Source of the DNA: Aromatoleum diolicum
GTDB lineage: Bacteria > Pseudomonadota > Gammaproteobacteria > Burkholderiales > Rhodocyclaceae
DNA length: 64,000 nt
Direction: 5' to 3'
Assembly (NCBI RefSeq): GCF_012910955.1
Contig: NZ_WTVQ01000003.1
Location: 62,001-126,000 of the forward strand
This document shows positions 1 through 8,579 of the stretch, in pieces. Numbering within the stretch: the stretch's first letter is position 1; every line of letters begins with the position of its first letter. Below the pieces are notes generated by a model. It had not been told where the DNA came from and ran no database searches. It was given only the letters and a program-made list of their open reading frames with translations. The position numbers and the translations under genes were made by a program.

Positions 1-488
1 ACGCTGGGCTTGATGATGGTGCCGATCAGCGGGCCGCTGGCGACGCCGACCAGCTCGCGCGTGCCGCTGATGCCGAACTGCGGCCCGCGGTACGCGTCGG
101 CGAAGGCCGGCGGCAGGGTCAGGTCGAGCAGGCGCAGGCCGGAGAACTCGCGCAGCTCGAAGAGGTTGCCGGCGACGGTCGCGAGCAGGTTCGGCAGCGA
201 GGGGCCGAGGTTTGCGAGCGGCCACGACAGCACGACCTCGGCGCGGCGGAAACGGGCGGACCCGCGCATGTCGGCCGGCAGCGGGCGGATCGGCAGCGAG
301 GGGTCGGCGACGTCATCGAGTTCGACGATGCTTTCGACACGCGCGCCATGCGCCGCGCGCAGCTCGTCGGTCTCGTTCGCAAGGCGCGTGAAGGTGCCCG
401 ACGACTGCTCGCCGGCCATCACTTCGGCCGCCATCGCGACCGGGAAGGGGGTTTCGATCCAGTACTTCGCGTAGATGCGCTCGGTCAT
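1..488 (-). CDS. RuBisCO-like protein (form IV type), N-terminal part, cut by window edge
   Basis: The first 162 residues are visible; the gene runs off the left edge. The N-terminal ferredoxin-like domain of the RuBisCO superfamily is recognisable: an MTERIYAKYWIETP start, then FSGLRLLDLTLPP and a GPLIGTIIKPSVG-like stretch that matches the start of the barrel (GCTIKPKLGLS in true RuBisCO). The catalytic lysines lie outside the window, so carboxylase activity cannot be judged; family IV proteins act as decarboxylases, transcarboxylases or isomerases on sugar-acid phosphates or thiosugars. The ATG at 488 follows a GGAGAC ribosome site. It is divergent from nothing nearby but carries the same operator upstream (about 538-549) as the threonate/erythronate operon, so a role in that sugar-acid pathway, or in a related apionate-type pathway, is the best inference. 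Confidence 0.8.
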   Translation of the reverse strand, partial: MTERIYAKYWIETPFPVAMAAEVMAGEQSSGTFTRLANETDELRAAHGARVESIVELDDVADPSLPIRPLPADMRGSARFRRAEVVLSWPLANLGPSLPNLLATVAGNLFELREFSGLRLLDLTLPPAFADAYRGPQFGISGTRELVGVASGPLIGTIIKPS

Positions 489-534
489 GAAGAGGGTCTC
501 CGTTACCACCGGGGCGGGTTAAGTGGTATAGATG

Positions 535-550
535 TTAGGTCATCATACCA
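535..550. promoter_or_regulatory. FadR-type operator upstream of the RuBisCO-like gene
   Basis: TAGGTCATCATACCAG; on the minus strand it reads GGTATGATGACC, an inverted GGT-N6-ACC. The same TATGATGAC core occurs at 2402-2418, 7362-7373 and 7409-7422. TATGAT on the minus strand could be the -10 box of the RuBisCO-like gene, so binding would block the promoter. Assignment to the GntR regulator at 6525-7325 is inference. Confidence 0.6.
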
Positions 551-695
551 GTAAAGGGAAGCGGTCTTTTGCGCCTGCCCGTCTCGGCCGGTACGACTCG
601 AGCGGGTGAAGAAATCGCGCGGAAACGAAAAGGGCCGGTATCTGAAAGGTCTGGAGAGCGGCGATACCGGCCCGGAGAGGAAGCGCTAGCGCGTC

Positions 696-2333
696 TTACA
701 GGATGAAACGCGTATTGACGAAGTTCGACTTGTTGCCGAGCACGATGCTGTCGAGGAGCTTCTTCGACGCCGGGCTCTGCTTCGCCGCGACCATCGTGCG
801 GATCGAGAACGAGCGCAGCGCGTCATGCACCGACAGCGTCCCCTCGGCCGAATCCTTGCGCCCGGCGAAGGGGAACACGTCGGGGCTGCGCTGGCATTGC
901 GCGTTGAGGTTCACGCGGCACACCTGGTTCACCAGCGGATCGACGAGGTTCGCGATCTGGTCCGGATTGGTGCCGAAGATCGACACCTGCTGACCGTGAT
1001 TCGAGGTGATCACGTACTCCAGCGCGGTCTCGATGTCCTCGAAGGGCGCGACCGGCACCACCGGGCCGAACTGCTCCTCGCGGTAGAGCTTCATGCCGTC
1101 CTTCACCGGGAACACCACCGCCGGGAAGAACAGCGTCTCGACCGAGGCGCCGCCGTTCTCGTTGAGCACCTTGGCACCCTTGGCGACGGCATCGCTGATG
1201 CATTCGTCCATGTAGGCGACCTTCGCCATCTCGGGTAGCGGCGTGAGCGTCACGCCCTTTTCCCACGGCATGCCGATCTTGAGTTTGCCGATCTCCTCGC
1301 AGAAACGGCGCAGGAACTGGTCGGCGATCGCCTGATGCACCAGGATCATCTTGATCGCGGTGCAGCGCTGGCCGTTGAAGGACAGCGACCCCGCGATGCA
1401 CTCCTTGACGGTGAGTTCGATGTCGGCATCCGGCAGGATGATCGCCGCGTTCTTCGCCTCCAGCCCCAGCACCGCGCGCAGGCGGTTGGTCTTCGGGTGC
1501 GCCTTCTTCAACTGGTCGGCGACCTTGCTGGTGCCGATCAGCGCCAGCACGTTCACCTTGCCCGAACTCATGATGTGCGGCACGACCACGTGGCCCTGGC
1601 CATACACGATGTTGATCACGCCCGCCGGGAAGGCACTGCGGAACGCCTCCAGCATCGGGTAATACAGCAGCACGCCGAAGCGCGGCGGCTTGAACAGCAC
1701 CACGTTGCCCATGATCAGCGCCGGGATCAGCGTGCAGAAGGTCTCGTTCATCGGGTAGTTGTACGGCCCCATGCACAACACGATCCCGAGCGGCGAGCGG
1801 CGGATCTGCGCGATCGTGCCGTCGACGATCTGGAAGCGCGAGTTCGCGTTGTCGAGGTTCTTCAACTCGGCGATGGTCGCCTTGATGTAGTCGATCGTGC
1901 GGTCGAACTCCTTCTCGGAGTCCGCGAGGCTCTTGCCGATCTCCCACATGATCAGGTTCACGATCTCGTGCCGGCGCGCGACGATCTGGTTGGTGAAGTT
2001 CTCGACGCAACTGATGCGATCGGCCACCGACATCGTCGGCCACTGGCCGCGACCGTTGTTGTAGGCGGCGCTGGCCGCGGCGATCGCCGCATCGGCTTCC
2101 ACCGTGCCGGTGACCGGGAAGCTGCCGAGCTCGACGTGGGTGAGGCTGCCGTCGGCGCCGCGCAGCGCGACCGGCGAATGCACCGGGCGCGTCTCGCCCT
2201 TCCAGATGTGCATCTCGCCGTTGAGCAGGATCGCGCGCTGGTGCAGCGGCGCGAGCACGCGGCACTCGGCGGGGATGTCGGATTCGGTGGGGAACAGGGC
2301 GTGCAGCTGCTCCTGCATTTCGGGGTGCGTCAT
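696..2333 (-). CDS. gapN: NADP-dependent non-phosphorylating glyceraldehyde-3-phosphate dehydrogenase-type aldehyde dehydrogenase
   Basis: 545 residues of aldehyde dehydrogenase fold, cytosolic. The catalytic cysteine is Cys324 in FNGQRCTAIK and the general base is Glu292 in LGLEAKN. The C-terminal QRSPDVFPFAGRKDSAEG stretch resembles the GAPN branch, which oxidises glyceraldehyde 3-phosphate directly to 3-phosphoglycerate. The N-terminus is about 50 residues longer than Streptococcus-type GapN, as in many proteobacterial members. The ATG at 2333 is preceded by GAAGGAGAC. It is transcribed divergently from the threonate operon and shares the operator at 2402-2418. Because OtnC yields dihydroxyacetone phosphate, an enzyme draining triose phosphate fits. 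A specific C4 semialdehyde substrate cannot be excluded. Confidence 0.75.
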   Translation of the reverse strand: MTHPEMQEQLHALFPTESDIPAECRVLAPLHQRAILLNGEMHIWKGETRPVHSPVALRGADGSLTHVELGSFPVTGTVEADAAIAAASAAYNNGRGQWPTMSVADRISCVENFTNQIVARRHEIVNLIMWEIGKSLADSEKEFDRTIDYIKATIAELKNLDNANSRFQIVDGTIAQIRRSPLGIVLCMGPYNYPMNETFCTLIPALIMGNVVLFKPPRFGVLLYYPMLEAFRSAFPAGVINIVYGQGHVVVPHIMSSGKVNVLALIGTSKVADQLKKAHPKTNRLRAVLGLEAKNAAIILPDADIELTVKECIAGSLSFNGQRCTAIKMILVHQAIADQFLRRFCEEIGKLKIGMPWEKGVTLTPLPEMAKVAYMDECISDAVAKGAKVLNENGGASVETLFFPAVVFPVKDGMKLYREEQFGPVVPVAPFEDIETALEYVITSNHGQQVSIFGTNPDQIANLVDPLVNQVCRVNLNAQCQRSPDVFPFAGRKDSAEGTLSVHDALRSFSIRTMVAAKQSPASKKLLDSIVLGNKSNFVNTRFIL

Positions 2334-2381
2334 CTGTCCTGTCTCCTTCGTACTCGCATCAGCGGCGAGACCTCGTTCGAG

Positions 2382-2418
2382 TTGTCGAGTCTGTCATCGC
2401 ATTGTATGATGACCATAC
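2382..2418 (+). promoter_or_regulatory. Promoter of the ltnD operon with overlapping FadR-type operator
   Basis: TTGTCG at 2382-2387 and TATGAT at 2405-2410 are 17 bp apart, a good sigma-70 arrangement. The -10 box sits inside TTGTATGATGACCATAC (2402-2418), the shared operator of this locus. It lies between the divergent aldehyde dehydrogenase and ltnD genes, so one bound repressor could shut both. Confidence 0.6.
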
Positions 2419-2542
2419 AGCAAAGTACAAGCGTCGCGAAACGCATGGATTTGCGACGCATCCACACGTCCGCGATGAGCAATCGGGGAATGAAAGGACG
2501 GCCGGCGCGCAGCCGGATCGACCGATATCAGAGGAGATCGAG

Positions 2543-3454
2543 ATGAGCAAAGTGAAGGCGGTTGGCGTGGTCGGACTGGGCGCGATGGGCATGGGGGTGG
2601 CGAAGTCCCTGCTGCGCGCCGGGCTCGACGTGCATGCCTGCGATGTGCGCGCCGAGGCGGTCGCAGCGGTAGTCGCGGCCGGCGGCCAGGGTGCGGCTTC
2701 GCCTGCGGCGATGGGCCCGGACGTCGATGCGGTGATCCTGCTGGTCGTCAATGCGGCGCAAACCGAGGCGGTGCTGTTCGGCGAGCAGGGCATTGCCCCG
2801 ACGCTGAAACCCGGCTCGATCGTGATCGCCAGCGCGACGGTGTCGCCCGAATTCGCCGAGGCGCTCGGCGCGCGACTCGCCGACATGGGCCTGCATCTGA
2901 TCGATGCGCCCGTCTCCGGCGGCGCGGCCAAGGCCGCGAGCGGCGAGATGTCGGTGATGGCCTCCGGTGATCCGGCCTTGTTCGAGCGCTGTGAGGCGGT
3001 GTTCAAGGCGATCTGCGCGCGCCTCTACCGCCTCGGTGACACGCCGGGGCAGGGTTCCAAGGTCAAGATGATCAACCAGTTGCTCGCCGGCGTGCATATC
3101 GCCGCCGCCGCCGAGGCGATGGCACTGGGGCTGCGCGCCGGTGTCGATCCGGACGCGCTGTATGAAGTCATCAGCAACAGCGCCGGCAGCTCGTGGATGT
3201 TCCAGAACCGTGTGCCGCATATCCTCGCCGGCGACTATACGCCGCTGTCCGCGGTCGATATCTTCGTCAAGGATCTCGGCATCGTGCTCGACTACTCGAA
3301 GAAGTCGGTGTTTCCGCTGCCGCTGTCAGCGACCGCGCACCAGATGTTCATGCAGGCTTCGGCCGCCGGTCACGGCCGCGAGGACGATTCGGCGGTGATC
3401 AAGATGTTCCCGGGCATCACGCTGCCCGCGCCCAAGACCGACGCCGCCCGCTGA
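2543..3454 (+). CDS. ltnD: L-threonate 2-dehydrogenase
   Basis: 303-residue 6-phosphogluconate/3-hydroxyisobutyrate dehydrogenase-family protein. It has an N-terminal NAD-binding GLGAMGMGVAKSLL fold, the family signature DAPVSGGAAKAASGEMSVM, and the catalytic-lysine helix KMINQLLAGVHIAAAAEAM. Family members in C4 acid clusters oxidise L-threonate to 2-oxo-tetronate using NAD. The start at 2543 was chosen because GAGGAG lies at 2531; the open frame extends upstream but without a ribosome site. It is the first gene of ltnD-otnK-otnC-otnI, the gene order seen in known tetronate clusters, which supports the substrate call. Confidence 0.88.
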   Translation: MSKVKAVGVVGLGAMGMGVAKSLLRAGLDVHACDVRAEAVAAVVAAGGQGAASPAAMGPDVDAVILLVVNAAQTEAVLFGEQGIAPTLKPGSIVIASATVSPEFAEALGARLADMGLHLIDAPVSGGAAKAASGEMSVMASGDPALFERCEAVFKAICARLYRLGDTPGQGSKVKMINQLLAGVHIAAAAEAMALGLRAGVDPDALYEVISNSAGSSWMFQNRVPHILAGDYTPLSAVDIFVKDLGIVLDYSKKSVFPLPLSATAHQMFMQASAAGHGREDDSAVIKMFPGITLPAPKTDAAR

Positions 3455-3475
3455 TCGAAGAGCAAGGAGAACGAC

Positions 3476-4780
3476 ATGGCAGTATTGCTTGGCTGCATCG
3501 CGGACGACTTCACCGGCGGCACCGACCTCGCCGGCATGCTGGTGAAGCACGGCATGCGCACCGTGCAGATGATCGGCGTGCCGACGGGGCCGGTGCCCGA
3601 CGACATCGACGCGATCGTGATCGCGCTGAAATCGCGCACCAACCCGGTCGAGGAGGCGACGGCCGAATCGCTCGCGGCGCTGAAATGGCTGCAGGATCAG
3701 GGATGCCGGCAGTTCTACTTCAAGTACTGCTCGACCTTCGATTCGACGCCGCGCGGCAACATCGGCCCGGTCGCCGAGGCGCTGATGGAGGCGCTCGGCA
3801 CCGACTTCACCATCGCGTGCCCGGCCTTTCCGGCGAACCAGCGCACGATCTACAAGGGCCATCTCTTCGTCGGCGACGTGCTCTTGAGCGATTCGGGCAT
3901 GCGCAACCACCCGCTGACGCCGATGACGGACGCGAACCTCGTGCGCGTGCTGCAGCAGCAGGTGCGGAGCAAGGTCGGTCTCGTGGAATTCGCGACGGTT
4001 GCGCAGGGCGGGGCGGCGATCGCCGAGCGTTTCGCGGCGCTGCGCACTGAGGGTTGCCGCTTCGCGGTCGTCGACGCCCTCACCAACGCCGATCTGCTCG
4101 CGTTGGGTGAAGCCTGCGCGGACATGCCGCTGGTGACTGCAGGTTCGGGTGTCGCGCTGGGCCTGCCGCCGAATTTCCGCCGCGCCGGGCTGCTGGCGGG
4201 AGACCTAAATGAGGCGAGTGCCGCCGCGGCGACGCTGCCGGCAACCGGCGGACGCCGCGCGGTCGTCGCCGGCAGCTGCTCGGTGGCCACGCAAGCGCAG
4301 GTCGCGGCGATGAAGGCGGTGCAGCCGGCTTTCAACGTCGATCCGCGGGCGCTCGCGCGTGGCGAGGATGTCGTCGCGGCGGCGCTCGCCTGGGCGAGGC
4401 CGCTGCTGCCGGATGGTCCGGTGCTGGTGTATGCGACCTCGACGCCGGAGGAGGTCCGCGCCGTTCAAGCGGAGCTGGGTGTGGATGCGGCCGGCGCGCT
4501 GGTCGAGGACGCGCTTGCGGCGATCGCGCAGGGACTCGTCGCGGCGGGGGTCGGCCAGCTGATCGTCGCGGGCGGCGAGACTTCCGGCGCGGTCGTGAAG
4601 GCCTTGGGCGTCACGGGCCTGCGCATCGGGCCGGAGATCGATCCTGGCGTGCCCTGGACCGTCGCGCTGAGCGGCGCTAGCGGCGGGGACAATGCCCCGC
4701 CGCCGCTCGCGCTGGCGCTGAAATCCGGCAACTTCGGCACCACCGACTTCTTCCTCAAGGCCTGGGAGCATCTGACATGA
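3476..4780 (+). CDS. otnK: 3-oxo-tetronate 4-kinase (DUF1537 family)
   Basis: 434 residues of the four-carbon acid sugar kinase family. The N-terminal domain starts with the conserved CIADDFTGGTDLA (Asp10-Asp11), and the C-terminal nucleotide-binding domain has AGSCSVATQAQV and IVAGGETSGAVVKAL. It phosphorylates 3-oxo-tetronate at C4 with ATP before decarboxylation by OtnC. An AAGGAG site precedes the ATG. Its stop overlaps the otnC start in an ATGA, implying translational coupling. The specificity call (3-oxo-tetronate rather than D-threonate or isoapionate derivatives) rests on the neighbouring ltnD, otnC, otnI and denD. Confidence 0.9.
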   Translation: MAVLLGCIADDFTGGTDLAGMLVKHGMRTVQMIGVPTGPVPDDIDAIVIALKSRTNPVEEATAESLAALKWLQDQGCRQFYFKYCSTFDSTPRGNIGPVAEALMEALGTDFTIACPAFPANQRTIYKGHLFVGDVLLSDSGMRNHPLTPMTDANLVRVLQQQVRSKVGLVEFATVAQGGAAIAERFAALRTEGCRFAVVDALTNADLLALGEACADMPLVTAGSGVALGLPPNFRRAGLLAGDLNEASAAAATLPATGGRRAVVAGSCSVATQAQVAAMKAVQPAFNVDPRALARGEDVVAAALAWARPLLPDGPVLVYATSTPEEVRAVQAELGVDAAGALVEDALAAIAQGLVAAGVGQLIVAGGETSGAVVKALGVTGLRIGPEIDPGVPWTVALSGASGGDNAPPPLALALKSGNFGTTDFFLKAWEHLT

Positions 4781-5439
4781 GTGCCGCGGTCGCGACCGGA
4801 CGCGACGAGCATCGGTTGCGCGAGGAAATCGTGCACTTCGGCCGCTCGCTCTTCAACCGCGGACTCACCGCGGGCAGCAGCGGCAACATCAGTGTGCGCC
4901 TCGACGACGGCTGGCTGCTGACGCCGACCAACGCCTGCCTCGGCGAGCTCGATCCGGCCGAACTCGCGAAGCTCGACTGGGACGGCCGCCACGTGTCCGG
5001 CGCGCAGCCGTCGAAGGAAGCCTTCCTGCATCGCTCGATGTACGAGGAGCGCGCGGGCGCCGGTGCGATCGTGCATCTGCACTCGACGCACTCCGCCGCG
5101 GTATCGTGCATGGGCGGGCTCGACTGCGAGGACTGCCTGCCGCCGCTCACCGCCTATTTCGTGATGAAGATCGGCAAGCTGCCGCTGATCCCGTATTACC
5201 GGCCCGGCGACCCGGCACTCGGCGACGCGATCCGCGGCCTCGCGCGCAAGCACTGCGCGGTGTTGCTCGCCAACCACGGTCCGGTGGTGTCGGGCACGAC
5301 GCTCGACGCCGCGGTGTATGCGACCGAAGAACTGGAGGAGACCGCAAAACTCTTCCTGCTGCTGCGCGACCTGCCGACCCGCCCCCTCAACGACGCGCAG
5401 ATCGACGAACTGGTCCGCGTGTTCAAGCTGCAACGCTGA
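4777..5439 (+). CDS. otnC: 3-oxo-tetronate 4-phosphate decarboxylase (class II aldolase/adducin fold)
   Basis: 220 residues, the normal size for the family. [14 protein letters not shown] is the phosphate-binding N-terminal motif. [14 protein letters not shown] and [11 protein letters not shown] carry the zinc-ligand histidines. The family includes fuculose-phosphate aldolase; the OtnC branch decarboxylates 3-oxo-tetronate 4-phosphate to dihydroxyacetone phosphate and CO2. It overlaps otnK by 4 bp. The locus also encodes a RuBisCO-like protein that may act on a similar beta-keto acid phosphate. Confidence 0.88.
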   Translation: MSAAVATGRDEHRLREEIVHFGRSLFNRGLTAGSSGNISVRLDDGWLLTPTNACLGELDPAELAKLDWDGRHVSGAQPSKEAFLHRSMYEERAGAGAIVHLHSTHSAAVSCMGGLDCEDCLPPLTAYFVMKIGKLPLIPYYRPGDPALGDAIRGLARKHCAVLLANHGPVVSGTTLDAAVYATEELEETAKLFLLLRDLPTRPLNDAQIDELVRVFKLQR

Positions 5440-5455
5440 CGATCAAGGAAAAACC

Positions 5456-6235
5456 ATGCCCAAGTTTGCTGCCAACCTGACGATGATGTTCAACGAGGTG
5501 CCCTTCCCGCAACGCCTCGCCGCCGCCGCGCGGGCAGGCTTCAAGGCGGTCGAGTTCCTCTTCCCCTACGAGCACCAGCCTGCCGAAGTGGCCGGCTGGC
5601 TGAAAGAAAACGGTCTCTTCAATGCGCTCTTCAACATGCCGCCGGGCGACTGGGCAGCGGGCGAGCGGGGTTTGGCGTCGCTCCCCGGGCGGGAGGAACA
5701 GTTCCGTGCCGGCGTCGCGACCGCGCTCGAGTACGCGAAGGCGCAAGGCACGCCCTGCCTGCACGCGATGGCGGGGCTGCTGCCGGCCGGTGCCGACCGC
5801 GCCACGCATCGCGCCGTGTATGTCGAGAACCTGCGCTACGCCGCCCGCGCGCTCGCGCCGCATGGCATCACGCTGCTGATCGAGCCGATCAACTTGCGCG
5901 ACATGCCCGGCTACTTCCTGTCGACGCAGGCCGAGGCGCACGCGATCCGCGAGGAAGTCGGCGAGCCGAACCTGAAAGTACAGATGGACTTCTACCATGT
6001 GCAGATCATGGAAGGCGACATCGCGATGACGCTGAAGAAGCACTTCGACCACGTCGGCCACATCCAGATCGCGAGCGTGCCGGCGCGCAACGAGCCGGAC
6101 GACGGCGAAGTGAATTACCGCTATCTGTTCCGTCTGCTCGACGAGCTCGGCTACGCCGGCTGGGTCGGTTGCGAGTACCGCCCGCGCGGGCGCACTGAGG
6201 ACGGACTCGGCTGGCTGAAGACGCTCAACGCCTGA
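5456..6235 (+). CDS. otnI: 2-oxo-tetronate isomerase (hydroxypyruvate isomerase family)
   Basis: 259-residue TIM-barrel protein of the xylose isomerase-like superfamily. It starts [21 protein letters not shown] and carries [31 protein letters not shown] and [17 protein letters not shown], where the metal-binding Glu, Asp, His and Glu residues lie. OtnI moves the keto group from C2 to C3 so the product can be phosphorylated and decarboxylated. The ATG at 5456 follows AAGGAAAAACC. It is the last gene of the ltnD operon. Confidence 0.88.
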   Translation: MPKFAANLTMMFNEVPFPQRLAAAARAGFKAVEFLFPYEHQPAEVAGWLKENGLFNALFNMPPGDWAAGERGLASLPGREEQFRAGVATALEYAKAQGTPCLHAMAGLLPAGADRATHRAVYVENLRYAARALAPHGITLLIEPINLRDMPGYFLSTQAEAHAIREEVGEPNLKVQMDFYHVQIMEGDIAMTLKKHFDHVGHIQIASVPARNEPDDGEVNYRYLFRLLDELGYAGWVGCEYRPRGRTEDGLGWLKTLNA

Positions 6236-6279
6236 CAGGGGATGGGGATTCCGGCGTCGCGCTGCGGCGGCGCCGGCTC

Positions 6280-6528
6280 AGCGCAGCACGATCAGCAGCG
6301 CCAGCGGCAGGACTGCGAGGGACGCGAGGTTGCCGGTGAACACGATCGACGCGCCCCCAGCGCGGGGATGAAGAGCTCCAGCGCAAGCTGGTTCGCGATC
6401 GCCATGTTCGGCTTGCGCAGGCGACCATAGAGGTAGCCGACCACGACGATCGACACCATCGGCGCGAGGATCGTCGCGATGCGCATCAGCATCGGCATTT
6501 CGGCCGACGCTGCCCCCGCCCCATTCAC
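6280..6528 (-). pseudogene. Frameshifted N-terminal remnant of an auxin-efflux-carrier (AEC) family transporter
   Basis: A GTG at 6528 overlaps the regulator stop as GTGA. It opens a frame with MRIATILAPMVSIVVVGYLYG and ANQLALELFIPAL, the first membrane segments of AEC-family permeases. Near 6350 the reading shifts frame: SIVFTGNLASLAVLPLALLIVLR, the next membrane segment, continues in another frame and the remaining roughly 200 residues are absent. The likely ancestor was a permease coupled to the GntR regulator. The TRAP system downstream may have replaced it. Family assignment is moderate. Confidence 0.55.
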
Positions 6529-7325
6529 GTCGTTTCGCTACCGACCTGCGCGCCGGCGATGCGCCGCGCAGCCTTGCCTTCCTCGGTGCCCCAGAAGTCG
6601 GCGTCGGCGGACTTGATGCGGACGGCGGCCATTTCCATATGCAGGCGCGCGGCGGCGCGTGCCGCTTCGGCGTCGCCGCGGGCGATCGCATCGACCAGCG
6701 CGTCATGCTCGGCGCGCACCTGGGCCGTGTATTCGGTGCTGCGTGCTTCGTTGGCGCGGGTCACCGTCATCGCCCCGCGCAGGAACTGGCCGATGAAGTC
6801 CCACAGCGCAACGAAATGCGGGTTGTCGGTCGCGCGCGCGATTTCGCGGTGGAAGGCCATGTCGGCGTCGACGCCTTCCGCGCTCAGCGGTGCCACCTTG
6901 TCCAGCGCTTTCAGGCGCATGCGGATTTCGCCGAGCTGGTCGGCGCTGCGCCGTTCCGCGGCGAGCGCGGCCATTTCGGCTTCCAGCCCGCGCCGCAGTT
7001 CGGCGATCTGCAGCACCGAGCGCATCGATTCGACGACATTGGGGTCGATGCGAAACGGTGTGTCGAGACCGCGGTCACGCACGAAGACGCCGACCCCCTG
7101 GCGCGATTCCACCAGGCTTTCCGACTTCAGCCGCGACACCGCCTCGCGGATCACCGTGCGGCTGACGCCGAAGCGGTTGCCCATCTCGGTTTCGGTCGGC
7201 AGGCGTGATTTCGGGGGGAACTCGCCACCGCGGATCATCTGGGATAACGCTTCGGTGACGCGATCCGTCAGGCTGCCCTGGTTCGTCAGGGGTTCGATGT
7301 GGAACTCAGGTGTCGAGGCGGCCAT
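6525..7325 (-). CDS. FadR-subfamily GntR transcriptional regulator
   Basis: 266 residues. The N-terminal winged helix-turn-helix (about residues 18-85) contains SRLPTETEMGNRFGVSRTVIREAV. The C-terminal FCD domain carries metal/ligand-binding residues in DMAFHREIARATDNPHF and in the histidine-containing helix ARAAARLHMEMA. Such proteins are usually repressors released by an organic acid. The gene is divergent from denD, and two operator copies (7362-7373, 7409-7422) lie in the shared intergenic region; two more lie before ltnD/gapN and the RuBisCO-like gene. The natural effector would be a tetronate or an intermediate, by inference. Confidence 0.85.
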   Translation of the reverse strand: MAASTPEFHIEPLTNQGSLTDRVTEALSQMIRGGEFPPKSRLPTETEMGNRFGVSRTVIREAVSRLKSESLVESRQGVGVFVRDRGLDTPFRIDPNVVESMRSVLQIAELRRGLEAEMAALAAERRSADQLGEIRMRLKALDKVAPLSAEGVDADMAFHREIARATDNPHFVALWDFIGQFLRGAMTVTRANEARSTEYTAQVRAEHDALVDAIARGDAEAARAAARLHMEMAAVRIKSADADFWGTEEGKAARRIAGAQVGSETT

Positions 7326-7359
7326 GGTCTCGCTCCGGATGGTGTGGGGTGGTGCCCGA

Positions 7360-7373
7360 TATTGTCATCATAT
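7360..7373 (-). promoter_or_regulatory. FadR-type operator at the regulator's own promoter
   Basis: TATTGTCATCATAT; the minus strand reads ATATGATGACAATA, placing TATGAT as a candidate -10 box about 45 bp before the regulator ATG. It suggests autoregulation. The -35 region is weak. Confidence 0.55.
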
Positions 7374-7408
7374 TTTCTGATCGGGCCAAAAAAAGTTCTG
7401 AAGAAGTA

Positions 7409-7422
7409 TTGTCATCATACAA
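7409..7422. promoter_or_regulatory. FadR-type operator before denD, best palindrome
   Basis: TTGTCATCATACAA is a TTGT-N6-ACAA inverted repeat and the most symmetrical of the four copies. It lies about 36 bp from the copy at 7362-7373 and about 110 bp before denD. Confidence 0.6.
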
Positions 7423-7530
7423 CCATATGAGCTAGAGTTCAAACACGATACAGCGAAGAGGGGCCGGGAGGCCTCCGGTATCAGCTGGCAACCGGGCGAT
7501 CCGTCCGGACCCCACGAACAGGAGGAGATG

Positions 7531-8505
7531 ATGGACGTATTGATCACCGGCGGTGCCGGTTTTCTCGGCACCCGGCTGGCGAAGGCCCTGCTGGCACGCG
7601 GCACGCTCGCCGGCCCGGACGGCCGCCAGCAGCCGATCAGCACATTGACCCTGCTGGACCTGGCAGCACCGGCAGCGATCGACGACCCGCGGGTGCGCGT
7701 CGTCACCGGCGACATCTCCGATCCGGCGGTGATCCGCAGCGCGCTGACGGCCGACACCGCTTCGGTGTTCCATCTGGCGGCGGTGGTCAGCGGCCAGGCG
7801 GAAGCGGATTTCGAGCTCGGCATGCGCATCAATTTCGACGCGACGCGGCTGATCCTCGATTGCGCCCGCGAACACGGCAAGCGTCCGCGGGTGGTGTTCA
7901 CCAGCTCGGTCGCGGTGTTCGGCGGTCCGCTGCCGCAACAGGTGAAGGACAGCACGGTCGCGACCCCGCAGAGTTCCTACGGCGCGCAGAAGCTGATGGG
8001 CGAGATCCTCGTCACCGACTACAGCCGCAAGGGCTTCATCGACGGCCGCACGCTGCGCATGCCGACCATCTGCGTGCGCCCCGGCGTGCCGAACAAGGCC
8101 GCCTCCAGCTTCGCCAGCGGCATCATCCGCGAACCGCTCAACGACCAGCCCGCGGTGTGCCCGGTCGCGCCCGAAACGCCGATGTGGGTGATGTCGCCGC
8201 GCAAGGCGATCGAAGGCCTGATCCATGGTCACGAGATCGACGGCGAGCGCCTCGGCGCGACGCGCACGCTGAACATGCCGGGCCTCGCGACCACGGTGCG
8301 CGACATGGTCGGTGCGCTCGAAAAGGTCGCCGGTGCGAACGTCGTCGCCCGCATCCGCTGGGAACCCGATGCCGCGGTGATCCGCATCGTCAATTCGTGG
8401 CCCGGCAACTTCGACGCGGCGCGTGCCGCCGCGCTCGGCTTCGCCGCCGACCCGGATTTCGAAAGCATCGTCCGCGCCCACGTGCAGGACGAACTCGGGC
8501 GCTGA
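7531..8505 (+). CDS. denD: D-erythronate dehydrogenase
   Basis: 324-residue extended short-chain dehydrogenase of the epimerase family. VLITGGAGFLGTRLAKALL binds NAD. TSSVAVFGGPLP and SSYGAQKLMGE give the Ser and the Tyr-x3-Lys pair. DenD oxidises D-erythronate to 2-oxo-tetronate, which feeds OtnI. GGAGGAG at 7521-7527 favours the second ATG (7531) over the ATG at 7528. It heads an apparent operon with the TRAP transporter and is divergent from the GntR regulator. Confidence 0.85.
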   Translation: MDVLITGGAGFLGTRLAKALLARGTLAGPDGRQQPISTLTLLDLAAPAAIDDPRVRVVTGDISDPAVIRSALTADTASVFHLAAVVSGQAEADFELGMRINFDATRLILDCAREHGKRPRVVFTSSVAVFGGPLPQQVKDSTVATPQSSYGAQKLMGEILVTDYSRKGFIDGRTLRMPTICVRPGVPNKAASSFASGIIREPLNDQPAVCPVAPETPMWVMSPRKAIEGLIHGHEIDGERLGATRTLNMPGLATTVRDMVGALEKVAGANVVARIRWEPDAAVIRIVNSWPGNFDAARAAALGFAADPDFESIVRAHVQDELGR

Positions 8506-8579
8506 GGGGGCGCCCATCCCCGACTCCAACGCAATACCGGTTTCATCGAGCGTGATTACTACATAACCAGGAGACAAAG

